Source: Rhodocyclaceae bacterium
GTDB taxonomy: Bacteria; Pseudomonadota; Gammaproteobacteria; Burkholderiales; Rhodocyclaceae
Reading direction: 5' to 3'
NCBI GenBank assembly: GCA_026417115.1
Contig: JAOADW010000044.1
Coordinates: forward strand, 1-44,123
DNA length: 44,123 nucleotides
The notes under the pieces were generated by a model. It saw only the letters and a list, made by a program, of their open reading frames with translations, had not been told where the DNA came from and made no database searches. The position numbers and the translations under genes were made by a program. Shown here in pieces: positions 25,436-34,043 of the stretch; the stretch's first letter is position 1, and each line of letters opens with the position of its first letter.

Positions 25436-27670
25436 TCAGCAAGGGCTTGCGGCGCGCGCGAGGGGTTCATGGGCACCCAAGGCCGATGCGAGGGCGTTGG
25501 GTGCATTGCCCGTTTGCTGCCGTATTTCGCGTTGGCTGGCAATTTGCGCGAGTGCGCCGACGTCGAGGATCAACGCCACTTCTCCGCTGCCGAGAATGGT
25601 TGCGCCGCCGATGCCGCGCAGGTATTTGAACAAATTACCCAAGGGCTTGATCACGGTCTGAAATTCGCCGAGCAGTTGGTCTACGACGATGCCCGTTTTC
25701 TGTCCCCCGGAAGTCACGACGACCACGTTTTCGCGCGCTGGTTTCGCTCCCTCTATGGCGAAGAGCTCACGCAGGCGGATGAAGGGGAGCGCCTCGCCGC
25801 GTAAATTGAGCACATGCCCACGCGTATCGTCTGCACGCAATTCCAAGCATTCGACGACGGCATCCAGAGGAATCACATACGAGGCTTGGCCTACCGCGGT
25901 GAGGAAACCGTCGATGATGGCGAGCGTGAGCGGCAGGCGGATGATGAAACGGCTCCCGGCGCCAGGCTGTGTCTTGACTTCGATGCTGCCACGCAGGGCT
26001 TGGATGTTGCGCCTGACGACGTCCATGCCGACGCCGCGCCCAGAGAGATTGGTCACCGTGTCGGCGGTGGAAAAACCGGGTTCGAAGATCAGGTTGATGA
26101 TTTCTTGTTCCGTGAGCGTCTGCCCAGCTTGGATCAAACCACGCTCGATCGCTTTGGCCTGTATTTTGTCCACATCGAGCCCGCCGCCGTCGTCGACCAC
26201 TTCGATCACGATGCTGCTTGAATCATGATAGGCATTGAGTTCGACCCGACCTCGTTCCGGCTTGCCGCGGGCTAGACGTACTGCCGCCGGCTCGATGCCG
26301 TGATCGATGGCGTTTCTGACGAGATGCATCAAGGGATCGCCGATCTTTTCGACCACGGATTTGTCGAGTTCGGTGTCGGCCCCTGAGATCACGAGCTCGA
26401 TATTCTTGCCGAGTTCTTTTGAGACGTCGCGCACGACGCGGTTGAAACGGTTGAAGGTCTCGCCGATCTGCACCATCCTCAATTGCAAGGCAGAGTCGCG
26501 GATGCTTTCCACGAGCCGCGAGATCACTGAAGTGGCCTCGGTCAGCCGACTTTGTCCGCATTTCTGCGCCAAGAGATTGGCGGAAGCGCTGGCGATCACC
26601 AGCTCGCCGACGAGGTCGATCAGGTGATCCAGCTTGTCTGCTTGCACGCGAATGAGGCGGGCTTCCGCGCTTTTCTTTTCGGCGACTAGTTTTTGCTTCG
26701 TCGCGGCAGCCTCGACGATTTCCGGCTGTACCACTTTTTTCTCGACGAGTATCTCGCCGATGGGGGGGACTTTTTGCTCGGTCGCCTGCGCGATTTTGGC
26801 CACGGCCTGCTGCCTGCGCAAGCCTTCCTCGAGCTCTTCATGGGTGATTGCGCCGGATTTGACGAGGATTTCGCCCAAGCGCATGTTTTCTTCCGGAAGC
26901 CGCTCGATCAGCTCGATGAAATCGCTGATCTTGCTATGGGGAGGAAGGACGTGCAAGTCGCATTCGTCGCGACAGAAAGCGAAAACGTTTTCGATTTGCT
27001 CCTTGGTGGCGTTTGAGCGAAAGGTGATTTCGAAGCCTAGGTAGCAGCATTCCGGATCCATCTCATGGGCCGGCGGCATGGCGTCGAATAGAGTGGTGAG
27101 ATGGACGATTTCGCCGAGCTGGAGGAGATAACGCAAGAAGGCGTAAGGGTCGATGCCGTTCTTTAAGACATCGCGGCCAAAGCGGATCGAGATATGCCAG
27201 CAATCCGAGAGAGTCGTGTAGTCACCCGTCCGTTCCACGGTGGCGACGCTTTCCGCCGGCACGGTGCTTTTCTCATCCGACGCGTCCTTGCCAAATGCGC
27301 GCAATGTTTCGACGAGCGCTTGGCCGGCGCTCGCGAGCTCAGGATTCTCTTCGGCTATGCCCTGTTCGACCAGATCGAGCAAAGCCCCGATGTGATCGCA
27401 CCCTTGGAGCAGCGTGGTGATGATTTTGTCATTGACGACGATTTCGTGGTTGCGCAAGCGGTCGAGAAGATTTTCGAGGATATGGGTGAATTTTTCGATG
27501 TGATGGATTTCGACCACGCCGGCGGCGCCTTTGATGGTGTGAGCGGCGCGAAAAATCGCGTTGAGCACTTCGGCGTCTTGCTCCCCCCGCTCCATGCGCA
27601 GCAGGTTTTCTTCCATGACGGCGAGCTGTTCGCGGGCTTCCTGGACGAAAACGCTGAGAATCTCGTTCAT
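25436..27670 (-). CDS. cheA: Chemotaxis histidine kinase CheA with MshEN-like segment
   Basis: A 744-residue kinase. P1 carries phospho-acceptor His44 in [12 protein letters not shown] second region (about 150-255, [14 protein letters not shown]) looks like a P2-type response-regulator docking domain. Residues 264-287 ([12 protein letters not shown] to RRQ) match the MshEN motif, and 303-326 ([12 protein letters not shown]) is a weaker repeat. P3 begins near 345 ([15 protein letters not shown]-like), P4 has [23 protein letters not shown] and GRGVGMDVV, and P5 is the CheW-like end. ATG 27670 has GAGGCAAACC upstream. Frame open to 27718 is not used. It follows the STAS gene by 13 bases. Confidence 0.95.
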   Translation of the reverse strand: MNEILSVFVQEAREQLAVMEENLLRMERGEQDAEVLNAIFRAAHTIKGAAGVVEIHHIEKFTHILENLLDRLRNHEIVVNDKIITTLLQGCDHIGALLDLVEQGIAEENPELASAGQALVETLRAFGKDASDEKSTVPAESVATVERTGDYTTLSDCWHISIRFGRDVLKNGIDPYAFLRYLLQLGEIVHLTTLFDAMPPAHEMDPECCYLGFEITFRSNATKEQIENVFAFCRDECDLHVLPPHSKISDFIELIERLPEENMRLGEILVKSGAITHEELEEGLRRQQAVAKIAQATEQKVPPIGEILVEKKVVQPEIVEAAATKQKLVAEKKSAEARLIRVQADKLDHLIDLVGELVIASASANLLAQKCGQSRLTEATSVISRLVESIRDSALQLRMVQIGETFNRFNRVVRDVSKELGKNIELVISGADTELDKSVVEKIGDPLMHLVRNAIDHGIEPAAVRLARGKPERGRVELNAYHDSSSIVIEVVDDGGGLDVDKIQAKAIERGLIQAGQTLTEQEIINLIFEPGFSTADTVTNLSGRGVGMDVVRRNIQALRGSIEVKTQPGAGSRFIIRLPLTLAIIDGFLTAVGQASYVIPLDAVVECLELRADDTRGHVLNLRGEALPFIRLRELFAIEGAKPARENVVVVTSGGQKTGIVVDQLLGEFQTVIKPLGNLFKYLRGIGGATILGSGEVALILDVGALAQIASQREIRQQTGNAPNALASALGAHEPLARAASPC

Positions 27671-27683
27671 GGTTTGCCTCGTT

Positions 27684-28013
27684 TCAGTGGTCGGCCGGTA
27701 TGACGAGGGGGTCGCCAAAGTAAGCGTCCATGTTGTAAAAGCCGATCATCTCGCGCACTGCCGGACTGTGGCCGACGAGTCGCAAGATTTTGTTTTCTTT
27801 CATGCTTTCCCGTTTCGTCAGAATCAGCAGCTGGAATCCGGCGGTGTCGATTTCTTCCACCTGCGATAAATCGAGTTCGAGTATCGTGGCGTTTTCGAGC
27901 GCTTCCAGCAAACGCGCTTTGGTTTCAACGGCATTGTAGATGGTCATTGCGCCATCGAGGATCAGCCGCAAGGCGCCCGTTGCGGTGTGCGTGGCTTTAT
28001 CGTTCATCGTCAT
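27684..28013 (-). CDS. STAS-domain protein of the chemotaxis operon
   Basis: A roughly 109-residue single STAS domain, the fold of anti-anti-sigma factors. LILDGAMTIYNAVETKARLLEAL opens the domain, and the phosphorylatable position lies in EEIDTAGFQLLILTKRE, where Thr takes the place of the usual Ser. LVGHSPAVREMIGFYNMD is the last part. No partner kinase is nearby. Its place between the receptor-like gene and cheA suggests a role in the same array or a link to another regulator; the target is unknown. The start may be 28013 or 28007. Confidence 0.88.
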   Translation of the reverse strand: MTMNDKATHTATGALRLILDGAMTIYNAVETKARLLEALENATILELDLSQVEEIDTAGFQLLILTKRESMKENKILRLVGHSPAVREMIGFYNMDAYFGDPLVIPADH

Positions 28014-28040
28014 CCCTCACGCTAAAGCGGCATGGAAGAA

Positions 28041-29315
28041 TCAGAACAATTCGATCTTGGGGCCCGCGGATTCTGGGGGAGCAGTCTTTCCCTCGCTGAG
28101 CGCGGCTAGATGCCCCTGGCGCTGCGAACTCATCACGTAATTCTGATAGATCTCGCCAAGATGCTGGGATAGCGGCTGAAATTGGAAGTTCGCATCATCA
28201 AAGGCAGAAAGCCGCTCGGCGAGCATCGCCGCAAAGCTGTCCAACCGGTTGAGCGCATCCACCACATGCTCGATCTGCTGTCGCGTGACATCCTGGAATT
28301 GCACGCTGGCGATGGCTTCCATGAACATGCTTGCGAGCTTTTGGCTTGATTCATGCACTTTTTTGAGCAACGCATATTCATGTTCGATCATGTTCTGAAA
28401 ATCCTTGCCCATGGTGGCGAGCTGATTCGAAAAGCCCTGCAGCGCCTGGCGCTCGGCTTCGATGTTGCTCGAAAGAAGCTTATCGCGGAATTGCTGCTCG
28501 ATGGAATTCGCAACTGCCTGGATGCCTTGGTTGATTTGATTGACGGCCTGATCGGTCTCCGCCGATAGCTTCCTCACTTCGTCGGCCACCACCGCGAACC
28601 CACGGCCCGCTTCGCCGGCGCGCGCGGCTTCGATGGCGGCGTTCAGCGCGAGCAGATTGGTCTGCCCAGCGATGCTTTTGACCAAATCGACGAGTTTGCT
28701 CAATGAGCGGGCCTCCTCGACGACCAGCATCACGCGTTGTTGATCGTTTTTCGTCTCCTCGATTCTTCTTTGGATATACTGATCGAGCTCTGTAATCAAG
28801 GCTCGGTTCTGCTCGATTCGCGACTCGGAAGCGGTGAGCAAAAGGTTGGTTTCCTGCGCGCTCGTATCGACGAACTGTCCCAGCTTCCCGATCGTCTCAT
28901 CGATTTGTTGCAAGCGCGAGGTAATTTCGTAGGCAGCTTTTTCGGTTTCGGAAACGATCGTCGTCAGTTGATTGCGCAGGACGTCATTGAAAGTTTTGAT
29001 CTGTTTGAGCTCATGCGCGACCTGCTCGGCGGCCTTGGCTTGCTGCTCTGCGCGCGTGCGCGCTTCGAGCGTGCTTTGGCTGGCTCCAAGCAGCCAATCC
29101 CGATAAAGGGCAAAGGAAAGCAGGCGTTGCGCAAGATAAGCGATGATGACGATCAGAAAGGTGCCTAGGGCATCGCCTAGGGGCAGCGTCACTCCTAGCG
29201 CTGGCAAAAAACTCTGGTGGAACCAGTCGTTGAAAAAATAGACGACGACGGCTGCGCCTACACCCACGATCAACGTCGTGAGGGTGGATCGACGTTGGAT
29301 TTGCTGGAGCTCCAT
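28041..29315 (-). CDS. Sensor-less receptor-like protein with CheZ-like C-terminus
   Basis: A 424-residue membrane protein. Two helices (about 12-28 and 49-65) are joined by a loop of only about 20 residues, so there is no ligand domain and no HAMP. A coiled coil leads to a receptor signalling tip ([18 protein letters not shown]) with a short return arm. From about residue 300 the sequence changes to a helical region with [15 protein letters not shown]; Asp342 and Gln346 are spaced as the catalytic D-x-x-x-Q of CheZ (Asp143 and Gln147 in Escherichia coli). A disordered linker ends in GPKIELF. I infer a CheW/CheA-docked CheY phosphatase. ATG 29315 lies five bases after the cheY stop. Confidence 0.85.
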   Translation of the reverse strand: MELQQIQRRSTLTTLIVGVGAAVVVYFFNDWFHQSFLPALGVTLPLGDALGTFLIVIIAYLAQRLLSFALYRDWLLGASQSTLEARTRAEQQAKAAEQVAHELKQIKTFNDVLRNQLTTIVSETEKAAYEITSRLQQIDETIGKLGQFVDTSAQETNLLLTASESRIEQNRALITELDQYIQRRIEETKNDQQRVMLVVEEARSLSKLVDLVKSIAGQTNLLALNAAIEAARAGEAGRGFAVVADEVRKLSAETDQAVNQINQGIQAVANSIEQQFRDKLLSSNIEAERQALQGFSNQLATMGKDFQNMIEHEYALLKKVHESSQKLASMFMEAIASVQFQDVTRQQIEHVVDALNRLDSFAAMLAERLSAFDDANFQFQPLSQHLGEIYQNYVMSSQRQGHLAALSEGKTAPPESAGPKIELF

Positions 29316-29320
29316 GTCGT

Positions 29321-29686
29321 TTATTTGAGCACGAGCTTGATGGTGTTGAGCAGTTCGTCGGCCGTCGCGGGCTTGACCAGCCATCCCGTGGCGCCGGCGG
29401 CCTTGGCTTCGGCGCGCTTGGCCTGCTGCGATTCGGTGGTCAGGAACAAGATCGGCATGAACTTGTATTGCGGCAACTTCCTGACTTCTTTGATGAAATC
29501 GATGCCGTTCATGCCCGGCATGTTGAGATCGGTGATCAAAAGATCGATTTTGGCGCCCGATTTGAAGAGAGAAAGCCCTTGCTCAGCGGTCGATGCTTTT
29601 TCGACGGCGTAGCCGGCTTTCGTCAGAATGTTGGAGATCGACAGAAGAATGGTCGCGGAATCATCTACTAGCAAGATCGTTTTCAC
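29321..29686 (-). CDS. cheY: Chemotaxis response regulator CheY
   Basis: A 121-residue single-domain receiver. Key residues are Asp8 and Asp9, phospho-acceptor Asp53 in [12 protein letters not shown], Thr83 and Lys105 in WLVKPA. The start is GTG 29686, five bases after a strong AGGGGAG. It is the first gene of the operon and lies directly before the CheZ-like protein that probably dephosphorylates it. It could drive flagella or type IV pili; neither is encoded in the window. Confidence 0.94.
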   Translation of the reverse strand: MKTILLVDDSATILLSISNILTKAGYAVEKASTAEQGLSLFKSGAKIDLLITDLNMPGMNGIDFIKEVRKLPQYKFMPILFLTTESQQAKRAEAKAAGATGWLVKPATADELLNTIKLVLK

Positions 29687-29934
29687 GAGGCTCCCCTCTC
29701 AACGAAATGCTTTCTAACGACGGAAATGACAAGAGACGATCTGTGCGCCCCAAAAGACGCTCGAAATGCGAGGCGGCATATTCGCCCTCGGCAGGCAAGG
29801 CGTTGCTTTGCATCCGCGCTCGCTGCCGCTGATCGCGGCGTGCGCACCGATTGTCCTCCACGTAAATGAAAAAATCATGAAAACCTGTCTTCTTCTTTTT
29901 TCTTGGCGTTCTCGACCCTTGTAGCCTTGGTCTT
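29687..29934 (-). other. Long 5' leader of the chemotaxis operon
   Basis: About 240 bases lie between the predicted start point and cheY. On the minus strand a GGAGG at about 29857-29861 is followed by a GTG frame of about 54 codons whose stop overlaps the cheY GTG in GTGA; an ATG frame (MQSNALPAEGEY) overlaps in another phase. Either could be a leader peptide or the remains of a gene. I see no clear riboswitch or attenuator. Confidence 0.3.
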
Positions 29935-29963
29935 ATATTAGCTCTTGCGCCCTTCTTCTTCAA
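29935..29963 (-). promoter_or_regulatory. Sigma-70 type promoter of the chemotaxis operon
   Basis: On the minus strand TTGAAG (29963-29958), a 17-base spacer and TAATAT (29940-29935). The start point would be near 29928. The form is housekeeping-like, not the sigma-28 pattern usual for flagellar chemotaxis genes. Confidence 0.6.
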
Positions 29964-30082
29964 AGAAAATCTTTTCTGGAAGAGGGAAGGCTCGCCTTGG
30001 CAAAAGACAAAGGCTTGCCGCGACCGGTCGGCGTAGAGGCCGCGCGAGACCAACGTCTTGGGAAGGCGCGGCTTTCTCGGCT
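29964..30082. other. Short gene-free stretch between prfB and the chemotaxis promoter
   Basis: No gene, clear terminator or repeat is visible between the prfB stop and the chemotaxis promoter. The open frame at 29661-30053 on the minus strand has no codon or start support. Confidence 0.4.
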
Positions 30083-31187
30083 TCAGACCCCTTGTTTGAG
30101 ACTGGCCTCGATGAAGGCGTCGAGATCGCCGTCGAGCACCTTTTGCGTGTTGGAGATTTCCACGCCGGTGCGCAGGTCCTTGATGCGCGATTGGTCGAGC
30201 ACGTAGCTGCGAATCTGATGGCCCCAGCCGACGTCGGTCTTGGCCGCTTCGAGCTTGTCCGCTTCCTCGCGACGTTTGCGCATTTCGAGCTCATAAAGGC
30301 GGGATTTCAGCATCGCCATGGCTTCGGCGCGATTGCGGTGCTGGGAGCGATCGTTTTGGCACTGTACGACGATGCCGGTGGGAATGTGCGTGATGCGCAC
30401 CGCCGAATCGGTCTTATTGACATGTTGGCCGCCGGCGCCGGATGCGCGGTAGGTATCGACGCGGATGTCGGCGGGATTGATTTCGACTTCGAAGGATTCG
30501 TCGAGCTCAGGATAGACGAAGACACTCGCAAAGCTCGTATGACGGCCGCCTGAAGAGTCGAAAGGCGACTTGCGCACGAGGCGATGGACGCCGGTTTCTG
30601 TGCGCAAGTAGCCATAGGCGTAATCTCCCTCGACCTTGATCGTCGCACTGCGGATGCCGGCGACATCGCCTTCGGTGATTTCGAGGATTTCGGTTTTGAA
30701 GCCTTTGCGCTCGCAGTAACGCAGATATTGGCGCAGCAGCATTTGCGCCCAGTCGCAGGCCTCGGTGCCGCCGGCGCCTGCTTGGATGTCGATGAAACAA
30801 TTGTTCGGATCGGCCGGGTTGGCGAACATGCGACGGAATTCGAGCTCGGCCACGCGTTTCTCGAGGTCTTTGAGATCGGCTTCGACCGCGAGCAGGGTGG
30901 CTTCGTCGCCTTCGTCGCGCGCTAGCGTATAAAGCTCACGCGCATCGACGAGCGCGGAATGTAGAGCGTCGAGCGTGCGCACGACGCCTTCGAGCGACTT
31001 CTTTTCTTTGCCGAGCGTTTGGGCGCGTTCGGCGTCGTTCCAGAGATTGGGATCCTCGAGCAAACGCTCGATTTCGGCAAGTCGCTGGGCCTTGCCAGCG
31101 TAGTCAAAGATACCTCCGTAGCTCCTCGGTGCGCGCGAGGAGGTCTGTGAGGGTGTGGGCAATGGCGTTGAGGCGTTCGGCTTCCAT
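30083..31187 (-). CDS. prfB: Peptide chain release factor 2, with programmed +1 frameshift
   Basis: RF2 of about 367 residues, releasing at UGA and UAA codons. Translation starts at ATG 31187 ([11 protein letters not shown]) and meets an in-frame TGA as codon 28 (31106-31104). The slip site CTT TGA C, with CGGAGG just upstream as the stimulatory Shine-Dalgarno, moves ribosomes +1, skipping 31106 and continuing DYAGKAQRL. This is the conserved autoregulatory site of RF2. The tripeptide SPF appears in KSPFDSSGG, and the GGQ motif is in [11 protein letters not shown]. Annotation as a single uninterrupted frame from 31162 would give a false N-terminus. Confidence 0.96.
31104..31120 (-). promoter_or_regulatory. 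RF2 frameshift site
   Basis: On the minus strand CGGAGGTAT precedes CTT TGA C: the internal Shine-Dalgarno-like element, the slippery CTT (31109-31107) and the TGA (31106-31104). Low RF2 favours the shift and restores synthesis. Confidence 0.92.
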
Positions 31188-31210
31188 GGCGTCGTCTGTA
31201 AAAAGCTTAA

Positions 31211-31216
31211 ATTATA
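31211..31216 (-). promoter_or_regulatory. Possible -10 element for prfB
   Basis: TATAAT on the minus strand, about 24 bases upstream of the prfB ATG. No good -35 hexamer lies at the right distance, so the call is weak. Confidence 0.35.
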
Positions 31217-31234
31217 TCGCCGACAACCGATGCT

Positions 31235-31834
31235 TTAGGTGCCATCGAAAAATGCGCGGCGGATGCCAGAGATCAACATCTGCACAGCCATGGTCGTGAG
31301 CACGAGCCCCATGAGTCGCTCCATGGCGGCAAGACCCGGTCGCCCGAAGAGCTGGGCTAGCCGTTCGCCTGCGAGCAGGATGGCGGTATTGAGGGCGATG
31401 GCCACGAGGATGGCGCCGACGAGCATGCTGGTTTTGGGGTCGTGACGGGAAGCCAGCAAGACCGTGGCCAGCGCAGCGGGACCAGCGATCATCGGGATGG
31501 CGATGGGCACGATCAGCGGTTCGGTGGCGCGGTCAGGCTCCTCGTCGTCACGCCCTGGCATAGGAAAGACCATGCGCACGGCGATCATGAACAAAATCAG
31601 GCCGCTTGTGATTTCGAGCGCGGCAGGCGAAAGACGCAGGGCCGAAAGCAGCCAGTCGCCGATGAACACGAAAGTCAGCAGCAATAGGGCAGCAATGCCA
31701 TTCTCGCGCAGGATGACGCGCCCCCGCCGCACCGGCGCAACACCCTTCAGCAAAGACAGCAACAAGGGGATGTTGCCTAGCGGATCCAGGAGGATCAACA
31801 ACATCAAGACCATCGCGAGAAATTCACCCGGCAT
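31235..31834 (-). CDS. MarC-family integral membrane protein
   Basis: A 199-residue membrane protein with about six helices. LILLDPLGNIPLLLSLL near the N-terminus and PIAIPMIAGPAALATVLL in the middle are the conserved repeats of the MarC/YhgN family. Family function is not established, despite the historical link to antibiotic resistance. Stands between the GGDEF-EAL gene and prfB. Confidence 0.88.
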   Translation of the reverse strand: MPGEFLAMVLMLLILLDPLGNIPLLLSLLKGVAPVRRGRVILRENGIAALLLLTFVFIGDWLLSALRLSPAALEITSGLILFMIAVRMVFPMPGRDDEEPDRATEPLIVPIAIPMIAGPAALATVLLASRHDPKTSMLVGAILVAIALNTAILLAGERLAQLFGRPGLAAMERLMGLVLTTMAVQMLISGIRRAFFDGT

Positions 31835-31966
31835 ATCGACAGGACTCTTGCGGCTTTTGCCCAGAAATCTAGTGCTCGCGGTTTGCGCGCGTCATGGTGA
31901 AAAAAATGCCTTCTAGCTAGCGAGGGTGACTGAAAGCAGCGACTTTGCCAAAAAAGGACGAGCGTT

Positions 31967-34033
31967 TCAGTGCGGGCATAGGTAGCGCTGGGCGAATTCT
32001 TCCGCCGGCATTGGCTTACCATAGCGGTATCCCTGTAATCTGTCGCAATCGTGTTGCCCGACGAGGAATTTTTCCTGCGCTTCCGTTTCCACACCTTCTG
32101 CCGTGACGGATAGGCCAAGCTGATGGGCGAGCGCAATCGAGGCGGCGGAGATCGCGGCGTCGTTGGCGTCCGATTCGATGTCTTTGACGAAGCTGCGGTC
32201 GAGCTTGATCGCCTGGATGGGCAAATGCTTGAGGTATGCCAGAGAAGAATACCCCGTGCCAAAGTCGTCGATGGCCAAGGAGACGCCGAGCGCGCGCAAT
32301 GTTTGCAACTGACCGATGGCCCGTTCGGGCTCGGCCATGGCTACCGTTTCGGTGATTTCGAGCTCGATTTGCTGCGGGGCGATCCCGAATCGCTGCAAGG
32401 TGGAATGCACTGTCTCGACGAAATTCGGATCGCGTAGCTGATGCGCCGAGAGATTGATCGCCAGTCTCTCGATGGCGAGTCCCTGCTCTTTCCAGCGAGC
32501 GAGCTGCCGACAAGCTTCCTCGATGACCCAGCTACCGAGCGCGTTGATCAGGCCCAGGTCTTCGGCAAGGGGTACGAAGCGGCTGGGCGCAATGGCTCCT
32601 CGTTGGGGATGGAACCAGCGCAACAAGACCTCGGCGCAGTCGATGATGCGCGTGCGAGCGCAAAGCTGGGGCTGATAAAACAAAACGAAGGCTTTGTTTT
32701 CCCACGCTTCGCGCAGCGCATGTTCGAGCTCGAGACGGGCAGCGGCCGCGGCGTTCATGGCCGGAGAGAAGAACTGAATTTGATTGCGCCCTCTTTCCTT
32801 GGCGTGATACATCGCGCTGTCGGCGTTTTTGAGCAGGGAAGAGGAGGTATCGCCGTCGGAGGGAAACAGGGCGATGCCGATGCTCGGGCTTGAGTGAAGG
32901 CGTTGGGCGTCGAGCTCGAAAGGCGCGTTGAGCGCCGCGAGGATTTTTTGCGCCACCCGCGCCGCGTCTTCTTGCGCGGCGATGCGCGTGAGCAAGACGA
33001 CGAACTCGTCTCCTCCCAAGCGCGCCACGACGTCGGATTCACGCACGCTTGCTTTGATGCGGTAAGCGACTTCGATCAAGAACAGGTCGCCGATTTGGTG
33101 GCCGAGCGTGTCGTTGATCAGCTTGAAGCGATCCATGTCGAGAAAGAGGAGGGCCATTTGGCGTTTTTCTCGATGGGCTTCGGCGATTGCTTGTTCGAGG
33201 GCTATGGAGAAGAAAAGGCGATTGGGTAGGCTGGTCAAGGGATCGTGATGCGCGAGGTGGCGGATCCGCTCTTCATTGGCCTTGCGCTCCGTGATGTCGG
33301 TGAAGCTGCCGATGAAATATTCGATCTCCCCGCGCTCGTTTTTGACCGTCGAAATCGTGAGCAACTTCGGATAGATGGCGCCGCTCTTATGGCGATCCCA
33401 CAGCTCTCCTTGCCAGAAGCCCTTTTCCTTGAGGGAACGCCACAGATCGGCATAGGTCTCGGGGGGATTATGGCCGGAGGAGAGAATCTTGGGATTTTTG
33501 CCGCGCACCTCGTCCAGTGTGTAGCCTGTCAGCCGCGTGAAGGCGGGATTGACGTCGATAATCTGGTTGTGGCGGTCGGTAATCACGATGGCCTCGCCGC
33601 TGTGCTCAAAGACGTGCGCTGCCAGCTGCAGCTGGCGTTCGCTATGGCGTTTATCGAGCAAATGGCGGATGCGCGCGCGCAAGACGGCGGGGGAGATCGG
33701 CTTGGTCAGGTAATCATCCGCTCCATGTTCGAGGCCATCCAGTTGAGTTTGTTCGGCGACATCGGCGGTGACCAGGATCACCGGTATCTTGCGGGTGAGC
33801 GCATTTTCCCGCAGTCGCGCGAGCACTTGCAGGCCATTCATTTCGGGCATGTGCACATCGAGAACGATGAGTTCGGGCTGAGGCTCTTTCGTCGCAATGG
33901 CCAAGGCGTCATGGCCATTGGTGGCGGTTTTCAGGCGATAATGATCCTTTAGCGCGGCGACGAGCAGCTGCAGGTTGGCTGGCTGGTCATCGACGAGCAA
34001 GAGCAGAGGTTTCGTTTCCGCTGGGAAGAGCAT
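31967..34033 (-). CDS. Receiver-PAS-GGDEF-EAL response regulator
   Basis: A 688-residue c-di-GMP regulator. The receiver (about 8-125) has Asp15/Asp16 and phospho-acceptor Asp59 in IVLDVHMPEMNG. A PAS domain follows (about 140-255). The GGDEF motif at 340-344 is intact, so cyclase activity is plausible. The EAL signature reads EVL at 468-470 (AEVLLRW), with INLS, EITET, DDFGTGYSSL and EGVET all present, so phosphodiesterase residues are retained despite the middle residue change. It starts 10 bases after the sensor kinase stop and is its likely phosphotransfer partner. Confidence 0.94.
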   Translation of the reverse strand: MLFPAETKPLLLLVDDQPANLQLLVAALKDHYRLKTATNGHDALAIATKEPQPELIVLDVHMPEMNGLQVLARLRENALTRKIPVILVTADVAEQTQLDGLEHGADDYLTKPISPAVLRARIRHLLDKRHSERQLQLAAHVFEHSGEAIVITDRHNQIIDVNPAFTRLTGYTLDEVRGKNPKILSSGHNPPETYADLWRSLKEKGFWQGELWDRHKSGAIYPKLLTISTVKNERGEIEYFIGSFTDITERKANEERIRHLAHHDPLTSLPNRLFFSIALEQAIAEAHREKRQMALLFLDMDRFKLINDTLGHQIGDLFLIEVAYRIKASVRESDVVARLGGDEFVVLLTRIAAQEDAARVAQKILAALNAPFELDAQRLHSSPSIGIALFPSDGDTSSSLLKNADSAMYHAKERGRNQIQFFSPAMNAAAAARLELEHALREAWENKAFVLFYQPQLCARTRIIDCAEVLLRWFHPQRGAIAPSRFVPLAEDLGLINALGSWVIEEACRQLARWKEQGLAIERLAINLSAHQLRDPNFVETVHSTLQRFGIAPQQIELEITETVAMAEPERAIGQLQTLRALGVSLAIDDFGTGYSSLAYLKHLPIQAIKLDRSFVKDIESDANDAAISAASIALAHQLGLSVTAEGVETEAQEKFLVGQHDCDRLQGYRYGKPMPAEEFAQRYLCPH

Positions 34034-34043
34034 ATCGTCTAGT

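Noticed and set aside
29661-30053. A 130-codon minus-strand frame between prfB and cheY
   Set aside because: It spans the chemotaxis promoter and lacks a ribosome binding site and family resemblance. Its end could be part of an old gene, noted only in the leader entry.
32630-32640. Loss of phosphodiesterase function because EAL reads EVL
   Set aside because: The other catalytic motifs are intact, and conservative changes of the second residue are known in active members.
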